Shown: positions 54,160-63,188 of the stretch, in pieces
Position numbering within the stretch: the first letter of the stretch is position 1
How the letters are laid out: every line of letters begins with the position of its first letter
Assembly (NCBI RefSeq): GCF_004114615.1
Contig: NZ_CP035300.1
Span: 1,426,001 to 1,490,000, forward strand
Direction of reading: 5' to 3'
Origin: Dyella sp. M7H15-1
Lineage (GTDB): Bacteria > Pseudomonadota > Gammaproteobacteria > Xanthomonadales > Rhodanobacteraceae
Length of the DNA: 64,000 nucleotides
Program-made: the position numbers and the translations under genes
Notes under the pieces: generated by a model
Told to the model about the DNA's origin: nothing
Database searches by the model: none
The model's input: the letters and a program-made list of their open reading frames with translations, nothing else

Positions 54160-55176
54160 CTATAAAACCACGCATTTTTTGCTACTTTTATGCACTGCAG
54201 CATTATGTCTATGCAAGCGATCCGCTGAATGTTCGATCTCGACAAATTGTACGCCTGGCATATAAATATATTTATCTCGGCTCATCCTTCCATTATGGTC
54301 AGCATCTTCTTTTTTTAGCTTCTCAAATTCATTAATCTCATTCATCAAATAGGTATAAGACCTAAAACCCATATCATTCAACATACAGGAAATTCCGTCA
54401 CTGCCTTTGTAATCAACCGCATGACTAGCGCCACAAACAACCAAGCACTTATATCCTGCAACCACATCATTACTAATTTCCTTTGCCCAATAATAATTTA
54501 ATTCCTCCCTTCTTTTTTGCTCTTCTTTCATCCTTTCGGACAAATCATCCAATAAATGATCAAGCACGTCCTTAGATGAAACTCCACCCTTACCAAAATT
54601 CTTGACCATATTTTTTACAAAAAAATCAGAATAGCCAAGCAATTCTTTATTTTTAGAAAAATACAACTTAAGTCTCTTTTGAACGCTATCCAGATTATCA
54701 CCATCCATAAAAGACTGGCGAATTCCGTTAAATTCACTTGCAACTTTAGAAAGTTTCGACGTCTCCAACCCCTTAATATTAAGGCCCATCATGACAAAAT
54801 AAGAGGCGACTCCACCGTGTCTTAAGATATCATCCTTATGATAATCTCTATGGATATTTTCAGAGATAACCAATATACCGTTATATGGATCAGCAATATA
54901 ATCTAAATACTTTCCAATATATCTATCACCATGATAAAAATCATGATTTTCAGAAATAACCACTACATCAGCATCTGAAAAAAGATATTTTGGATGTGCA
55001 ATGTCGATGCCTTGACTATAATAAATATGATTTAACTGATCCACATCCATTTCGTATAAATATTTAGAAGTAATCGCATCTTTTATAGACACTAACTCTT
55101 GATCACTTTCATTAGATATTTTTTCTTTACTAGAATAATATAGTTGCGATCTAATCCGTATATTTTCACTTTCCAT
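54160..55176 (-). CDS. AT-rich protein with TIKI/EreA/PMT-type motifs, unknown function
   Basis: 338 residues from MESENIRIRSQLYYSS, with AAAGGTGG before ATG 55176. Strikingly AT-rich against the GC-rich surroundings, so recently acquired. No signal peptide or helix. Motifs resemble the TraB/TIKI/EreA/PMT-C2 hydrolase superfamily: VVVISENHDFYHG (Glu76-x-His78), LVISENIHRD (Glu106), IKGLETSKLS and LVVCGASHAVDY (His252). A charged coiled-coil segment (DDLSERMKEEQKRREELNYY) lies between. Flanked by an IS3 scrap and Rhs debris. It could be a toxin/effector or defence enzyme; this is inference from weak motif similarity. Confidence 0.65.
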   Translation of the reverse strand: MESENIRIRSQLYYSSKEKISNESDQELVSIKDAITSKYLYEMDVDQLNHIYYSQGIDIAHPKYLFSDADVVVISENHDFYHGDRYIGKYLDYIADPYNGILVISENIHRDYHKDDILRHGGVASYFVMMGLNIKGLETSKLSKVASEFNGIRQSFMDGDNLDSVQKRLKLYFSKNKELLGYSDFFVKNMVKNFGKGGVSSKDVLDHLLDDLSERMKEEQKRREELNYYWAKEISNDVVAGYKCLVVCGASHAVDYKGSDGISCMLNDMGFRSYTYLMNEINEFEKLKKEDADHNGRMSRDKYIYMPGVQFVEIEHSADRLHRHNAAVHKSSKKCVVL

Positions 55177-55184
55177 ACAACCAC

Positions 55185-55285
55185 CTTTACGATCTTGCCC
55201 CTGAATCACGGACACTCGGTTAAGCAATATGTCGTAGCTCGAACTCGACCGGGCTGAGATAGCCGAGCATGGAGTGGAGCCGTTG
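55185..55285 (-). pseudogene. IS3-family transposase C-terminal scrap
   Basis: Minus-strand frame reads RLHSMLGYLSPVEFELRHIA then TAA at 55222, the standard end of IS3-family OrfB proteins. It is followed by TGTCCGTGATTCAGGGGCAAG, probably the element's terminal repeat. This IS end adjoins the 5' side of the AT-rich gene. Confidence 0.75.
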
Positions 55286-55693
55286 TCAATTGTACAACCT
55301 AACAACAAAACGCCCACATTACCGAGCAGCGAAGTTCTCTATCGGTGGCATCAGTGGTATGGGCATACAGTGACGATTGTCTATGCGACGATTCGAGGAG
55401 GCGTCGCGCCTTTTCGCTGTCGAGTGGATGATAGCAATCGTTGTTTCGAAGTTCCGCAGTGGATGTTCTATGCAGTGACGTGCAATCGCGCATCACTAGC
55501 GTCGCAAGCAGCGCTTGATCGTGTTACGGGACGGGCTTGTGCGGCGGGCGATCTCGCTGATCGGCAAACGCTCGCGGTAATGCATTCGACGGACTTTGGC
55601 GTATGTAGCCATGGTGTGCACCTTGTCAGTCAATATGCGTTGCCGGCGGCGTCGAAGCTGCGGTTCGTGCTGCCGGTGTCGGGGCTGGCCTGA
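55274..55693 (+). CDS. Small IS-associated type protein or relic
   Basis: Open frame of 139 codons. Only the middle is protein-like: LYRWHQWYGHTVTIVYATIR, then FRCRVDDSNRCFEVPQWMFY. This resembles short proteins of unknown role that accompany transposable elements (DUF5372-like, W-H-P-x-G/H at the start). The C-terminal third overlaps an Rhs fragment on the other strand and is probably not genuine. Confidence 0.4.
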   Translation: MEPLSIVQPNNKTPTLPSSEVLYRWHQWYGHTVTIVYATIRGGVAPFRCRVDDSNRCFEVPQWMFYAVTCNRASLASQAALDRVTGRACAAGDLADRQTLAVMHSTDFGVCSHGVHLVSQYALPAASKLRFVLPVSGLA

Positions 55694-55815
55694 TCCGTCG
55701 CATCGCTTAACCCATCGTAGCTATAGGTGGTGTTGAGTAGGTGGTGTTGAGGTTGCTGGGGTCGGTGACTTGAGTGAGGCGATCCAGGCTGTCGTATTGA
55801 TAGGCCGGCATGGCG
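55630..55815 (-). pseudogene. Rhs/YD-repeat fragment with 14-bp duplication
   Basis: Minus strand reads YQYDSLDRLTQVTDPSNLNT, a YD repeat, then a tandem duplication of CTCAACACCACCTA shifts the frame. The other frame continues TYSYDGLSDATDQASPDTGS, then NRSFDAAGNAY. Without the duplication the YD repeats would read through. Confidence 0.7.
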
Positions 55816-55867
55816 TGGAATCGATGACCGGCTTGCCGTGGAATAGGTGGCCGGCATGACACGGAAT
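55803..55867. repeat. Three tandem repeats of GGCCGGCATG-type, probable IS21-like end
   Basis: Units of about 22 bp (consensus GTGGCCGGC(A/T)TG.C.TGGAAT) at 55803, 55826 and 55847. Multiple spaced repeats at an end are typical of IS21-family termini; this set differs from that of the IS21 at 58,202. Confidence 0.5.
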
Positions 55868-55906
55868 ACGTATCAAACGGCAAACCAAGCCCGAACGGGC
55901 GGCCTC

Positions 55907-56080
55907 ATGAGCATGCGTATCCCCAGGCTTCCCACGCACCTGCAACCGGAGGAGGCACACACGCTTCTCGAATTGATCGATCGATTGCGTGAAGAGCTGA
56001 CGTTTCATTATGCCGATGACATCGTCACCATGCTGAAGCAGGCGTCGCCAGGTGGCATCGACGATGACTCCGAGTTGTAG
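55907..56080 (+). CDS. Small hypothetical protein, IS-associated type
   Basis: 57 residues from MSMRIPRLPTHLQPEEAHTL, then LELIDRLREELTFHYADDIV and TMLKQ. Helical; resembles the short conserved proteins often found beside transposases, which start (R/K)IPxxLxPEEA. Function unknown. Confidence 0.5.
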   Translation: MSMRIPRLPTHLQPEEAHTLLELIDRLREELTFHYADDIVTMLKQASPGGIDDDSEL

Positions 56081-56224
56081 CCGACGGTCAACCATGTCGC
56101 ATCAAAAGGAGGCCTCGCCTCCCTTTTTACTGCGCAGCCGATACGACGGCAATTCGGCAGCCTGTACGATACCAGTGTGGTTGAGCCGGGAAAATCGTAC
56201 CTGATTCGTTCCGAAGTTCAGCTA

Positions 56225-56676
56225 TAAAGTGGACCCCGGATTTGAGACACCAGTTTAGACTGTCCTCCGCGAGAGGATAACGAGCAGATGAGCGAAGGCA
56301 AGAAGCGTAAGACGCACAGCGCTGAGTTCAAGGCCAAGGTCGACCTGGAGGCGGTGCGAGGGGTGAAGACGATCAACGAGATTGCCCAGCAGTACGGCGT
56401 CCATCCGGTGATGGTCAGCCAGTGGAAGAAGGAAATCATGGATCGGGCCGGCAGCCTGTTCGAGACCAAGCGCGGTCCCAAGCCGAACGAGGCGAGCGGT
56501 GATGACGACCGGCTGTACAGCGAGATTGGTCGACTGAAAGTGGAACTGGACTGGCTGAAAAAAAGTCCGGTCTGTGAGCATGGCGATGCGGATGAGTTGG
56601 ATCGATGCGACGGACACGGCGCTGTCTATCACGCAGCAGTGCGTATTGAGCGCGGTGCCACGGGCAAGTGTGTATG
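56225..56676 (+). mobile_element. IS3-family element, copy 2 (first 452 bp only)
   Basis: Nearly identical to the left third of the element at 39578-40913, including the end TAAAGTGGACCCC; lost after GTGTAT at 56676. orfB is gone. Confidence 0.88.
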
Positions 56677-56677
56677 A
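56288..56677 (+). CDS. IS3-family OrfA, copy 2
   Basis: Same HTH protein as at 39641 (one change, GLEAV to DLEAV), with the A7 run. The zero frame stops at TGA 56677 created at the truncation. Without orfB it cannot support transposition. Confidence 0.7.
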   Translation: MSEGKKRKTHSAEFKAKVDLEAVRGVKTINEIAQQYGVHPVMVSQWKKEIMDRAGSLFETKRGPKPNEASGDDDRLYSEIGRLKVELDWLKKSPVCEHGDADELDRCDGHGAVYHAAVRIERGATGKCV

Positions 56678-56847
56678 GACGTAAGCTGTTTCCGTAATTA
56701 GTGCTGGCGAAATAGTTGATAGGCGCGTGATCCGCACGCGCATTTAGCGCCACACCTAACAGGCATGGCAGCAAACAAACCATCGCATAACGGCTCACTA
56801 TCGACCAAAGCGTTGGTCGCCTTGTCGTTTTACTAAAAACGGTGGAT

Positions 56848-56991
56848 CTACATCTTACAAAGAGTATGCCAACCTAGATCGAGCACGTACTCAATACGAC
56901 ATACAAAATCGAAACTAGCCGAGGTTAGTTTGCGCAATGTACGATCAATCGGGAACCCATAGTTCGAATTTGCGGTGTGCGTGGTATCCAT
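56848..56991 (-). CDS. Small hypothetical protein
   Basis: 47 residues, MDTTHTANSNYGFPIDRTLR, then KLTSASFDFVCRIEYVLDLG. ATG 56991 has GGGAGG 7 bp upstream, the main support. Lies 14 bp after another small minus-strand frame. Family unknown; could be spurious. Confidence 0.35.
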   Translation of the reverse strand: MDTTHTANSNYGFPIDRTLRKLTSASFDFVCRIEYVLDLGWHTLCKM

Positions 56992-57005
56992 GATCAACCT
57001 CCCTG

Positions 57006-57245
57006 TCAGTTCGTGCCGTTGTTGTTGTCGATTGTCTGCACTAGGCGATTGAGCGCGTTGTCGCCCCATGCGATATCCCTACTTACGAGTTGTGGCACGC
57101 CAGCCGCAAGCTTGGCGCGGCCCGTACACATAGCACGATTGAGCCCCTTTGCGGAAGCGTTACAGCCTCTAGAGCCTGCCGCCAGCCATTCCGGGGAGAG
57201 GAGTGGGGAGAGGAGTAATGATGTGAGACGCATCCATGATGGCAA
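57006..57245 (-). CDS. Small hypothetical protein or gene fragment
   Basis: Up to 79 residues; the C-terminal part GVPQLVSRDIAWGDNALNRL then VQTIDNNNGTN is protein-like. The N-terminus runs over the GGGGAGAGGAG repeats. Placed directly before the small gene at 56991, reminiscent of a toxin tip and partner, but unproven. Confidence 0.3.
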   Translation of the reverse strand: MPSWMRLTSLLLSPLLSPEWLAAGSRGCNASAKGLNRAMCTGRAKLAAGVPQLVSRDIAWGDNALNRLVQTIDNNNGTN

Positions 57246-57377
57246 TCATCCATGAAAATTTCCTTTTCGTTCCTACTGCGTTCGTTCCTGCCGCGTAAGC
57301 GCTAACTCAGCGGCGTTATAAAACCATCCCCCTTCCACCACCACACTGTCCCCACGTTCAGCCCAGTGGAGATAGTT

Positions 57378-57686
57378 ATGATCAAGCGGGAAAAAACGGA
57401 AGCGGCCCTTCAGCGCGAGGCGTTGTGGCGAGATCGACTGGAACGCTACGCGGCAAGCGGAAAGAAAGCATCTGATTTCTGCCGAGCCGAAGGCATACCG
57501 GTGTGGAGCTTCTACTCATGGCGTCAACGCCTTGCGCGTCACGCCGAGCCTCGCGTTGAGAAAGAAGCGCCCGTTGCGCCCTTCCTCGATTGGGGTGCAC
57601 TCACTTCACCGGCGCCATCCATGAACGGCTTGGAGATTCGCCTCGATCTGGGTGCCGGTCTGGTGTCGACGATCGCGAGGCGCTGA
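57378..57686 (+). CDS. tnpA: IS66 accessory protein TnpA, copy 2
   Basis: 102 residues, identical to the copy at 35652 (MIKREKTEAALQREALW; SFYSWRQRLAR). Stop overlaps the tnpB remnant start. Confidence 0.85.
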   Translation: MIKREKTEAALQREALWRDRLERYAASGKKASDFCRAEGIPVWSFYSWRQRLARHAEPRVEKEAPVAPFLDWGALTSPAPSMNGLEIRLDLGAGLVSTIARR

Positions 57687-57862
57687 TGTTTTTCCCCGAA
57701 GGTCAGATCCGGATCTTTCTGTATGGCGAGCCGGTCGATAAGGCGCGCGCGGCGACAACGCCGATTCGAAACTGTTTTTCGACGAGACAAAAGTCCCGGT
57801 CGAAACCATCCACGTACCCAACCCAGACATGGAAGGCTTGTCGCCCGACGAATACGAGGTGA
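57686..57862 (+). pseudogene. IS66 TnpB remnant, copy 2
   Basis: Same truncation as copy 1: MFFPEGQIRIFLYGEPVD then out-of-frame tnpC sequence. Two silent-type differences from copy 1 lie near the end. Confidence 0.75.
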
Positions 57863-58400
57863 TCGGCGAGAAGATCAGTCATCGCCTGGCGATGCGTCCG
57901 TCACGTAGTGCCGCGCTACGTGCGCACGCTGAGCGCCGCGATACCCAAGCCCTGTCGTGCCCACCGGCACCCACAGGCGTCCTGGAAGGCAGTCGCGCCG
58001 ATGTGAGTTTCATCGCCGGCACGCGGGGGAACAAATGCCGTTACCACGTGCCGCTGCATCGGCAATGGCAGCATTTGAAGGACACTGGCATCGACGTCAG
58101 CCGTGGCTGGCTGACCCAACTCTCCAGACACTGCTGGACATGATCCGCCGACTGTATGCGGTAGAAAAGACCATCCGCGACGAGGGCTTGATCGGTGAGG
58201 CTGCGTATTTCGGCCCATCGTGACCGCCCATTTCGGTAAGGCGTGACCGGTCATTTCGGTAAGCCGTGACCGCCCGTTTCGGTTGATCGTGACCGATTTT
58301 CGACGGTCACCGAAATCAGCGGTCACGGCTTACCGAAACGCGCCCCTCGTTGTGCATAACTTCAACGCAACGGCATCCTCCACGGCTTTTTGGAGTGGCG

Positions 58401-59969
58401 ATGCCGACCCCGCGAGTAGCTATGCGCAAGATCAAAGAATGTCTTCGACTGAAGCTGGAGTGCGACCTCTCGCACGAACGCATCGCCTTGGCCTTGGGTC
58501 TGTCCAAGGGCGTGGTCAGCAAGTACGTGAAACGTGCCACGGCCGCCGGACTGGACTGGCCCGGCCTGTCCGCCATGGACGACAACGCGATTGCCGCCCA
58601 GCTGTGTATGTCACCACCCGCCGTGCGTGGCGAGCGGGCACCCATCGATCTGCCATGGGTGCATCGGGAGTTGCGCCGCAAAGGCGTCACGCGACAATTG
58701 TTGTGGCAGGAATACTGCGACGCGAACGCTGGCCGTCTCACGTACCAATACACCCAGTTTTGCCAGCACCTCCACGACTACACGGCCTCGCTGCGCCGTT
58801 CGATGCGTCAGTTGCACGTTGCCGGTGAAAAGCTGTTTATCGACTACGCCGGCCCCACCCTTGGCGTCGTCAACCCCGACACCGGCGAGCTGCAGCGAGC
58901 GCACATCTTCGTGGCCGTGCTGGGTGCGTCCAGTTTCACCTATGCCTGCGCCACACCGGGCGAAACGCAGATCGACTGGCTGCGCGGCTTGACGCAGACG
59001 TTGGCATTTTTTGGTGGCGTGCCGGCGCTGGTGGTACCTGACAATCCGCGCGCGCTGATCACCCAGCCGGATCGCTACGAGCCCGTGCTCAACCGTGCTA
59101 CGCAGGTGTGTGCAGAGCATTACGGCATGGCGATCCTGCCGGCCCGCCCACGACGCCCGCAGGACAAGGCCAAGGTCGAGGTCGGCGTGCAGGTGGTCGA
59201 GCGCTGGATCCTCGCGCGCTTGCGCCATCCGTGCTTTTTTACCTTCAGCGCTCTCAATCACGCCATCGCCGACCTGCTGACGGACTTGAATGCACGGCCG
59301 TTCAAGAAGCTCGACGGCTCGCGCCGTTCGTGGTTCGAGACGATCGACCGTCCCGCCCTGATGCCCTTGCCGGCGCAACCCTATGAGCCGGCGCGCTTCA
59401 AGCCGTGCAAGGTCAACATCGATTACCACATCGAGGTCGATGGCCATTACTACAGCGTGCCGCATAGCCTGGTACGCAAGACCGTCGAGGCGCGCATCAC
59501 CGACACCACCGTCGAGATCCTGCATGCCGGCCAGCGCATCGCCAGCCACGTCCGCTCCCCGGCGCGCGGACGCCACACCACCGTCGCCGACCACATGCCG
59601 GCCGCACATCGTGCGCATCGGGAATGGTCACCCGGTCGCTTCCTGCACTGGGCCGACACGATCGGCGCGGCAACCCGTCAGTTGGTCGAGCACCTGCTGA
59701 CCGAGCGCCCGCATCCGGAGATGGGCTATCGCAGTTGCCTGGGGCTGCTGGCGCTCGCGCGCCAGTACGGCGACGACCGCCTGGAAGCGGCCTGCGCACG
59801 CGCGTGGGCGATCGGTTCGCGCACGCGCAAATCCGTGCAATCGATCCTGCACAACAAGCTCGATCAACACCCCTTGCCCAGCGCCATCGCCCAAACCGAC
59901 TGGGTCACACCCGACCACGTCAACCTGCGTGGCCCCACCTATTACCGCGATCCACCCACCACTCACTGA
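58401..59969 (+). CDS. istA: IS21 transposase IstA
   Basis: 522 residues from [20 protein letters not shown] with GGAGTGGCG upstream. HTH ([20 protein letters not shown]), DDE core: [26 protein letters not shown] and [19 protein letters not shown]. The C-terminal Mu-type beta-barrel [19 protein letters not shown] follows. Complete; stop is 13 bp before the istB start. Confidence 0.93.
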   Translation: MPTPRVAMRKIKECLRLKLECDLSHERIALALGLSKGVVSKYVKRATAAGLDWPGLSAMDDNAIAAQLCMSPPAVRGERAPIDLPWVHRELRRKGVTRQLLWQEYCDANAGRLTYQYTQFCQHLHDYTASLRRSMRQLHVAGEKLFIDYAGPTLGVVNPDTGELQRAHIFVAVLGASSFTYACATPGETQIDWLRGLTQTLAFFGGVPALVVPDNPRALITQPDRYEPVLNRATQVCAEHYGMAILPARPRRPQDKAKVEVGVQVVERWILARLRHPCFFTFSALNHAIADLLTDLNARPFKKLDGSRRSWFETIDRPALMPLPAQPYEPARFKPCKVNIDYHIEVDGHYYSVPHSLVRKTVEARITDTTVEILHAGQRIASHVRSPARGRHTTVADHMPAAHRAHREWSPGRFLHWADTIGAATRQLVEHLLTERPHPEMGYRSCLGLLALARQYGDDRLEAACARAWAIGSRTRKSVQSILHNKLDQHPLPSAIAQTDWVTPDHVNLRGPTYYRDPPTTH

Positions 59970-59982
59970 AAAGGAGACCACC

Positions 59983-60741
59983 TTGTTGATCCATCCCACC
60001 CTTGAACACTTGCGTGCCCTCAAGCTCGACGGCATGGCACAGGCGCTGGAAGAACAGCGCCTGTTGCCGGCCTGTCACGATCTGCCGTTCGAAGATCGGC
60101 TCGGCATGCTGGTCGATCGCGAACGCCATTGGCGTGACGGTCGACGGCAGGAACGATTACTTCGTGTGGCCAAGCTCAAACACGCCCAGGCCTGCCTGGA
60201 AGATGTGCAGTACAGCGCCGACCGCGGTATCGACAAACGCCTGATCGCCACCTTGTCCGGCGGCGACTGGATCCGGCAGGGGCAAAGTGTGTTGCTGACC
60301 GGTCCGACCGGGGTTGGTAAAACGTGGCTGGCGTGTGCGCTTGGACAACATGCCTGCCGCCAAGGCTTCCCGGTGCTGTATCAGCGTGTGCCACGCCTCG
60401 CCGAGATGCTACGCATCGCCCACGCCGACGGCAGCTTCGGTCGCGTGCTTGCTCAGTTGGCGCGCATCGACGTGCTAATCCTTGACGATTGGGGCATGAC
60501 ACCGCTCGATCAGGCGGCGCGCCATGATCTGCTGGAGGTCATCGACGATCGCGGCAACGGCAAATCGACCCTCATCACCAGCCAGCTACCGATCGAACAC
60601 TGGCACGCCTGGCTCAACGATCCCACCCTCGCCGATGCCATCCTCGACCGTCTCGTACACCGCTCTCATCGCATCGTGTTGAAGGGCGAATCGATGCGCC
60701 GAAAGTCCTCCGCCAAGCCAGCCGCCGATACCTCATCGTGA
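59983..60741 (+). CDS. istB: IS21 helper ATPase IstB, complete copy
   Basis: 252 residues from TTG 59983 (AAAGGAGACC upstream decides this start over an ATG inside istA). Walker [12 protein letters not shown], Walker B LILDDWG, sensor LITSQLP. Same protein as at 37227-37985. Confidence 0.92.
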   Translation: MLIHPTLEHLRALKLDGMAQALEEQRLLPACHDLPFEDRLGMLVDRERHWRDGRRQERLLRVAKLKHAQACLEDVQYSADRGIDKRLIATLSGGDWIRQGQSVLLTGPTGVGKTWLACALGQHACRQGFPVLYQRVPRLAEMLRIAHADGSFGRVLAQLARIDVLILDDWGMTPLDQAARHDLLEVIDDRGNGKSTLITSQLPIEHWHAWLNDPTLADAILDRLVHRSHRIVLKGESMRRKSSAKPAADTSS

Positions 60742-61532
60742 CCGGTCCAGTTACACTCGAGTGCACCGCACAATGACTGGCGCTGACCGGTCACGATCAA
60801 CCGAAATACGCGGTCACGATCGCCGAAATCCGCAGTGAGGCCAAGCGTCAACGACGCCAAGCCGACGCGGCGCCAGTGATGCGCCGGCTCTTCGAGTGGG
60901 TGGATGAAAACATCCAGGCACAAGCCTTTTTGCCCAGCAACCCGTTTCTCAAGGCACTTGGCTACATCCAGGAGCGCAAGGATGGTTTGATGGTGTATCT
61001 GGATGATCCGGATGTACCCATCGATACCAACCATGTGGAACGGGTGATTCGTGCCATTCCCATGGGAAGAAAAAACGGGACCTTCTGTTGGACTGAGCTG
61101 GGCGCCCAGCAGATCGCCATCGTGCAAAGCTTGCTGGCGACCTGTCGCTTGCACGACGTTAATCCCTACGACTACCTGGTCGATGTCTTGCAGCGCGTGG
61201 GCGAGCATCCGCAGGCGCGCGTCCATGAACTGACTCCACGCGTGTGGAAGACGCTGTTTGCCGATAAGCCGATGCGCTCTGATCTACATCATGCACATGG
61301 GGGCATCAAGGACGCCGGGTAGCGAGCGCTTACGCTGCCGCGTATTAATCCAGATTGACACGGTCGTTGTAAGTATTTGCGATGGGAAATCAGGGCCACC
61401 CACTATTCAACAACAGACACAAAGCGGAGCGGACAAACCTGCATCGACGACTTCCACATGCCAAGTACGTTTATACCTGTCGTTGTATACCTGTCGTTCC
61501 CCACAATCCGAACTTTCCTCAACCTCATCCCC

Positions 61533-63146
61533 TTAGGCTTTTTCCTGAAGAATCAGCGCAGCGCCCTTTTCCGCCACCATCATGGTGGCGGCGTTGATGT
61601 TGCCCGAGGTGACGTTGGGGAAAATCGAAGCATCGACGATGCGCAAGCCGCGCAAGCCATGCACCTTCAGGTGCTTGTCCACCACCGAGGTGGCCGGATG
61701 GCTGCCCATCGCCGCCGAGCCGCACAGGTGGTAGATCGAACCACAATTCTCGCGGAAATAACTGAGCATGGCCTGGTCGTCCTGCACTTTCGGCCCTGGC
61801 AGCATTTCTTCGACGGTGATGTTGCCCAGCGCCTTGGTCGACATGATACGGCGGATCAGACGGCTACCTTGGATTGCCTCCACGATGTCTTTGTCGGTGC
61901 TCAAGTAGTTCGGATCGATCACCGGCGCGTCTTCCGCACGGTTGGATGCGATGCGCACGGTGCCGCGACTGGTCGGACGGCACGGATTGAAGCACAGCAG
62001 AAAACCCGGATACGGCTCCGGCTTGATGGTGGCCTTGTTGCTCTTGGGAATCTGGTAGGAGAGCGGATTGAAGTACAACTGCAGGTTAGGATGCACCTGC
62101 ACGCTGTCGCCGCGGAAGAATCCACCCGACTGATTCACGCTCATCGCCAGCGGCCCGCTGCGGGTCAGGTAGTACTGCAAGCCGACCTTCATCTGGCTGA
62201 ACTTTGAACGCAACTCGTCGTTGAGGGTGGGGACGTTGGCCCGGTAGTAGTAGCTAACGCAGAGATGATCCTGCAGATGCGCACCTACCGACGGCAGATG
62301 ATGGATGACCGGGATGTCGTACTGGTCGAGCAGCAGCTTGTCGCCAACACCCGACAATTGCAGGATCTGCGGCGTGCCGACCGCACCGGCGGCGAGCACC
62401 ACTTCGCGCTTGGCATGGAAATCCTGTTGCCGGCCGTTCTGCTTCACGCGCACGCCCATCGCACGCGTTTCGGTATCGAACAACACACGCTCGACCAGAG
62501 CGTCCGTTTCGACCTGCACATTTTTGCGCTTCATCGCCGGATGCAAACAGGCCACGGCGCTGGAGCTGCGTTGACCGTTACGCGTACTGAGATCGTAGAT
62601 GCCAGCACCTTCGAACTGCGCCCCGTTGAAATCCTGGCTGCGCGGATAACCTAGCTCTTCGCAGGCGGCGAGAAAGGTGTCGCAGATCGGATGCGTCTCG
62701 CCACGCATCGAGCTGATATGGATTGGCCCGTGGCCGCCGTGGTATTCGCTATCGCCTTCCGAATGCGTTTCCAGTTGACGGAAATACGGCAGCACATCGC
62801 ACCATGCCCAACCGTCATTGCCATCCGCCGCCCAATCGTCGAAGTCATGCGCCTGGCCGCGCACATAGATCATGGCGTTGATGGCGCCGGAACCACCCAG
62901 TACCTTGCCACGCGGCGCATACAGCTTACGCCCGCCAAGATGCGGCTGCGGCTCGGAGTAATACATGTAGTTGTATTGCGGGTTGTAGTACAGCTTCACG
63001 AAGCCGCCCGGCATCTTGATCCAGGGCGAGTTGTCCTTGCCGCCGGCTTCCAGCACGAGCACTGAATACGTGCCCGACTTACTGAGGCGATCGGCCAGAA
63101 TGCAGCCAGCGGAGCCGGCACCAACGATGATGTAGTCGAATGTCAT
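61533..63146 (-). CDS. GMC-family oxidoreductase (choline dehydrogenase-like)
   Basis: 537 residues, FAD enzyme oxidising an alcohol. Dinucleotide motif YIIVGAGSAGCILADRL at 5-21; GMC signature 1 GKVLGGSGAINAMIYVRGQ; signature 2 GAVGTPQILQLSGVG; catalytic His in GSIYHLCGSAAMG and FPNVTSGNINAATMMVAEKG at the end. Substrate not clear: BetA-like in size but no betaine genes are near. It lies 42 bp downstream of an enolase-superfamily dehydratase on the same strand, so a sugar-acid or polyol catabolic operon is likely. Confidence 0.93.
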   Translation of the reverse strand: MTFDYIIVGAGSAGCILADRLSKSGTYSVLVLEAGGKDNSPWIKMPGGFVKLYYNPQYNYMYYSEPQPHLGGRKLYAPRGKVLGGSGAINAMIYVRGQAHDFDDWAADGNDGWAWCDVLPYFRQLETHSEGDSEYHGGHGPIHISSMRGETHPICDTFLAACEELGYPRSQDFNGAQFEGAGIYDLSTRNGQRSSSAVACLHPAMKRKNVQVETDALVERVLFDTETRAMGVRVKQNGRQQDFHAKREVVLAAGAVGTPQILQLSGVGDKLLLDQYDIPVIHHLPSVGAHLQDHLCVSYYYRANVPTLNDELRSKFSQMKVGLQYYLTRSGPLAMSVNQSGGFFRGDSVQVHPNLQLYFNPLSYQIPKSNKATIKPEPYPGFLLCFNPCRPTSRGTVRIASNRAEDAPVIDPNYLSTDKDIVEAIQGSRLIRRIMSTKALGNITVEEMLPGPKVQDDQAMLSYFRENCGSIYHLCGSAAMGSHPATSVVDKHLKVHGLRGLRIVDASIFPNVTSGNINAATMMVAEKGAALILQEKA

Positions 63147-63188
63147 GGATAAAAAACCGGTAAGGATTAGCGGAGTGCCGCGAAAAAT

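Larger units (their letters stand above)
56678..57294. other. Region between truncated IS3 and IS66 copy 2
   Basis: About 617 bp holding at most two doubtful minus-strand genes (listed separately). Near 57198-57220 GGGGAGAGGAGT is repeated in tandem. No recognised family. Confidence 0.5.
58202..60834 (+). mobile_element. IS21-family element, complete copy
   Basis: 2633 bp between TGCGTATTTCGGC and its counterpart ending GCCGAAATCCGCA. GTGAGGC is duplicated at 58195-58201 and 60835-60841, a 7-bp target duplication. At the left end TGACCG-N4-TTTCGGT-type units repeat (58219-58320) as in the multiple terminal repeats of IS21. Encodes intact IstA and IstB. Confidence 0.93.
57751..61322 (+). pseudogene. 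IS66 TnpC remnant, copy 2, split by IS21
   Basis: Left part 57751-58201 begins GDNADSKLFFDETKV and loses the catalytic region at a deletion near 58124 (copy 1 positions about 36395-36768 are absent). The right part 60842-61322 resumes KRQRRQADAAPVMRRLFEWV and reaches the true C-terminus (DVLQRVGEHPQARVHELTPR; HHAHGGIKDAG). So this copy supplies the 3' end missing from copy 1. Confidence 0.85.
57295..61333 (+). mobile_element. IS66-family element, copy 2, with nested IS21
   Basis: Ends GTAAGCGCT (57295) and AGCGCTTAC (to 61333). Flanks CCTGCCGC and GCTGCCGC agree in 7 of 8 bases, matching the 8-bp target duplication of IS66. Carries tnpA, the same tnpB/tnpC deletion as copy 1, a further deletion in tnpC (junction near 58124) and an IS21 inserted at 58202. 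Confidence 0.9.
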
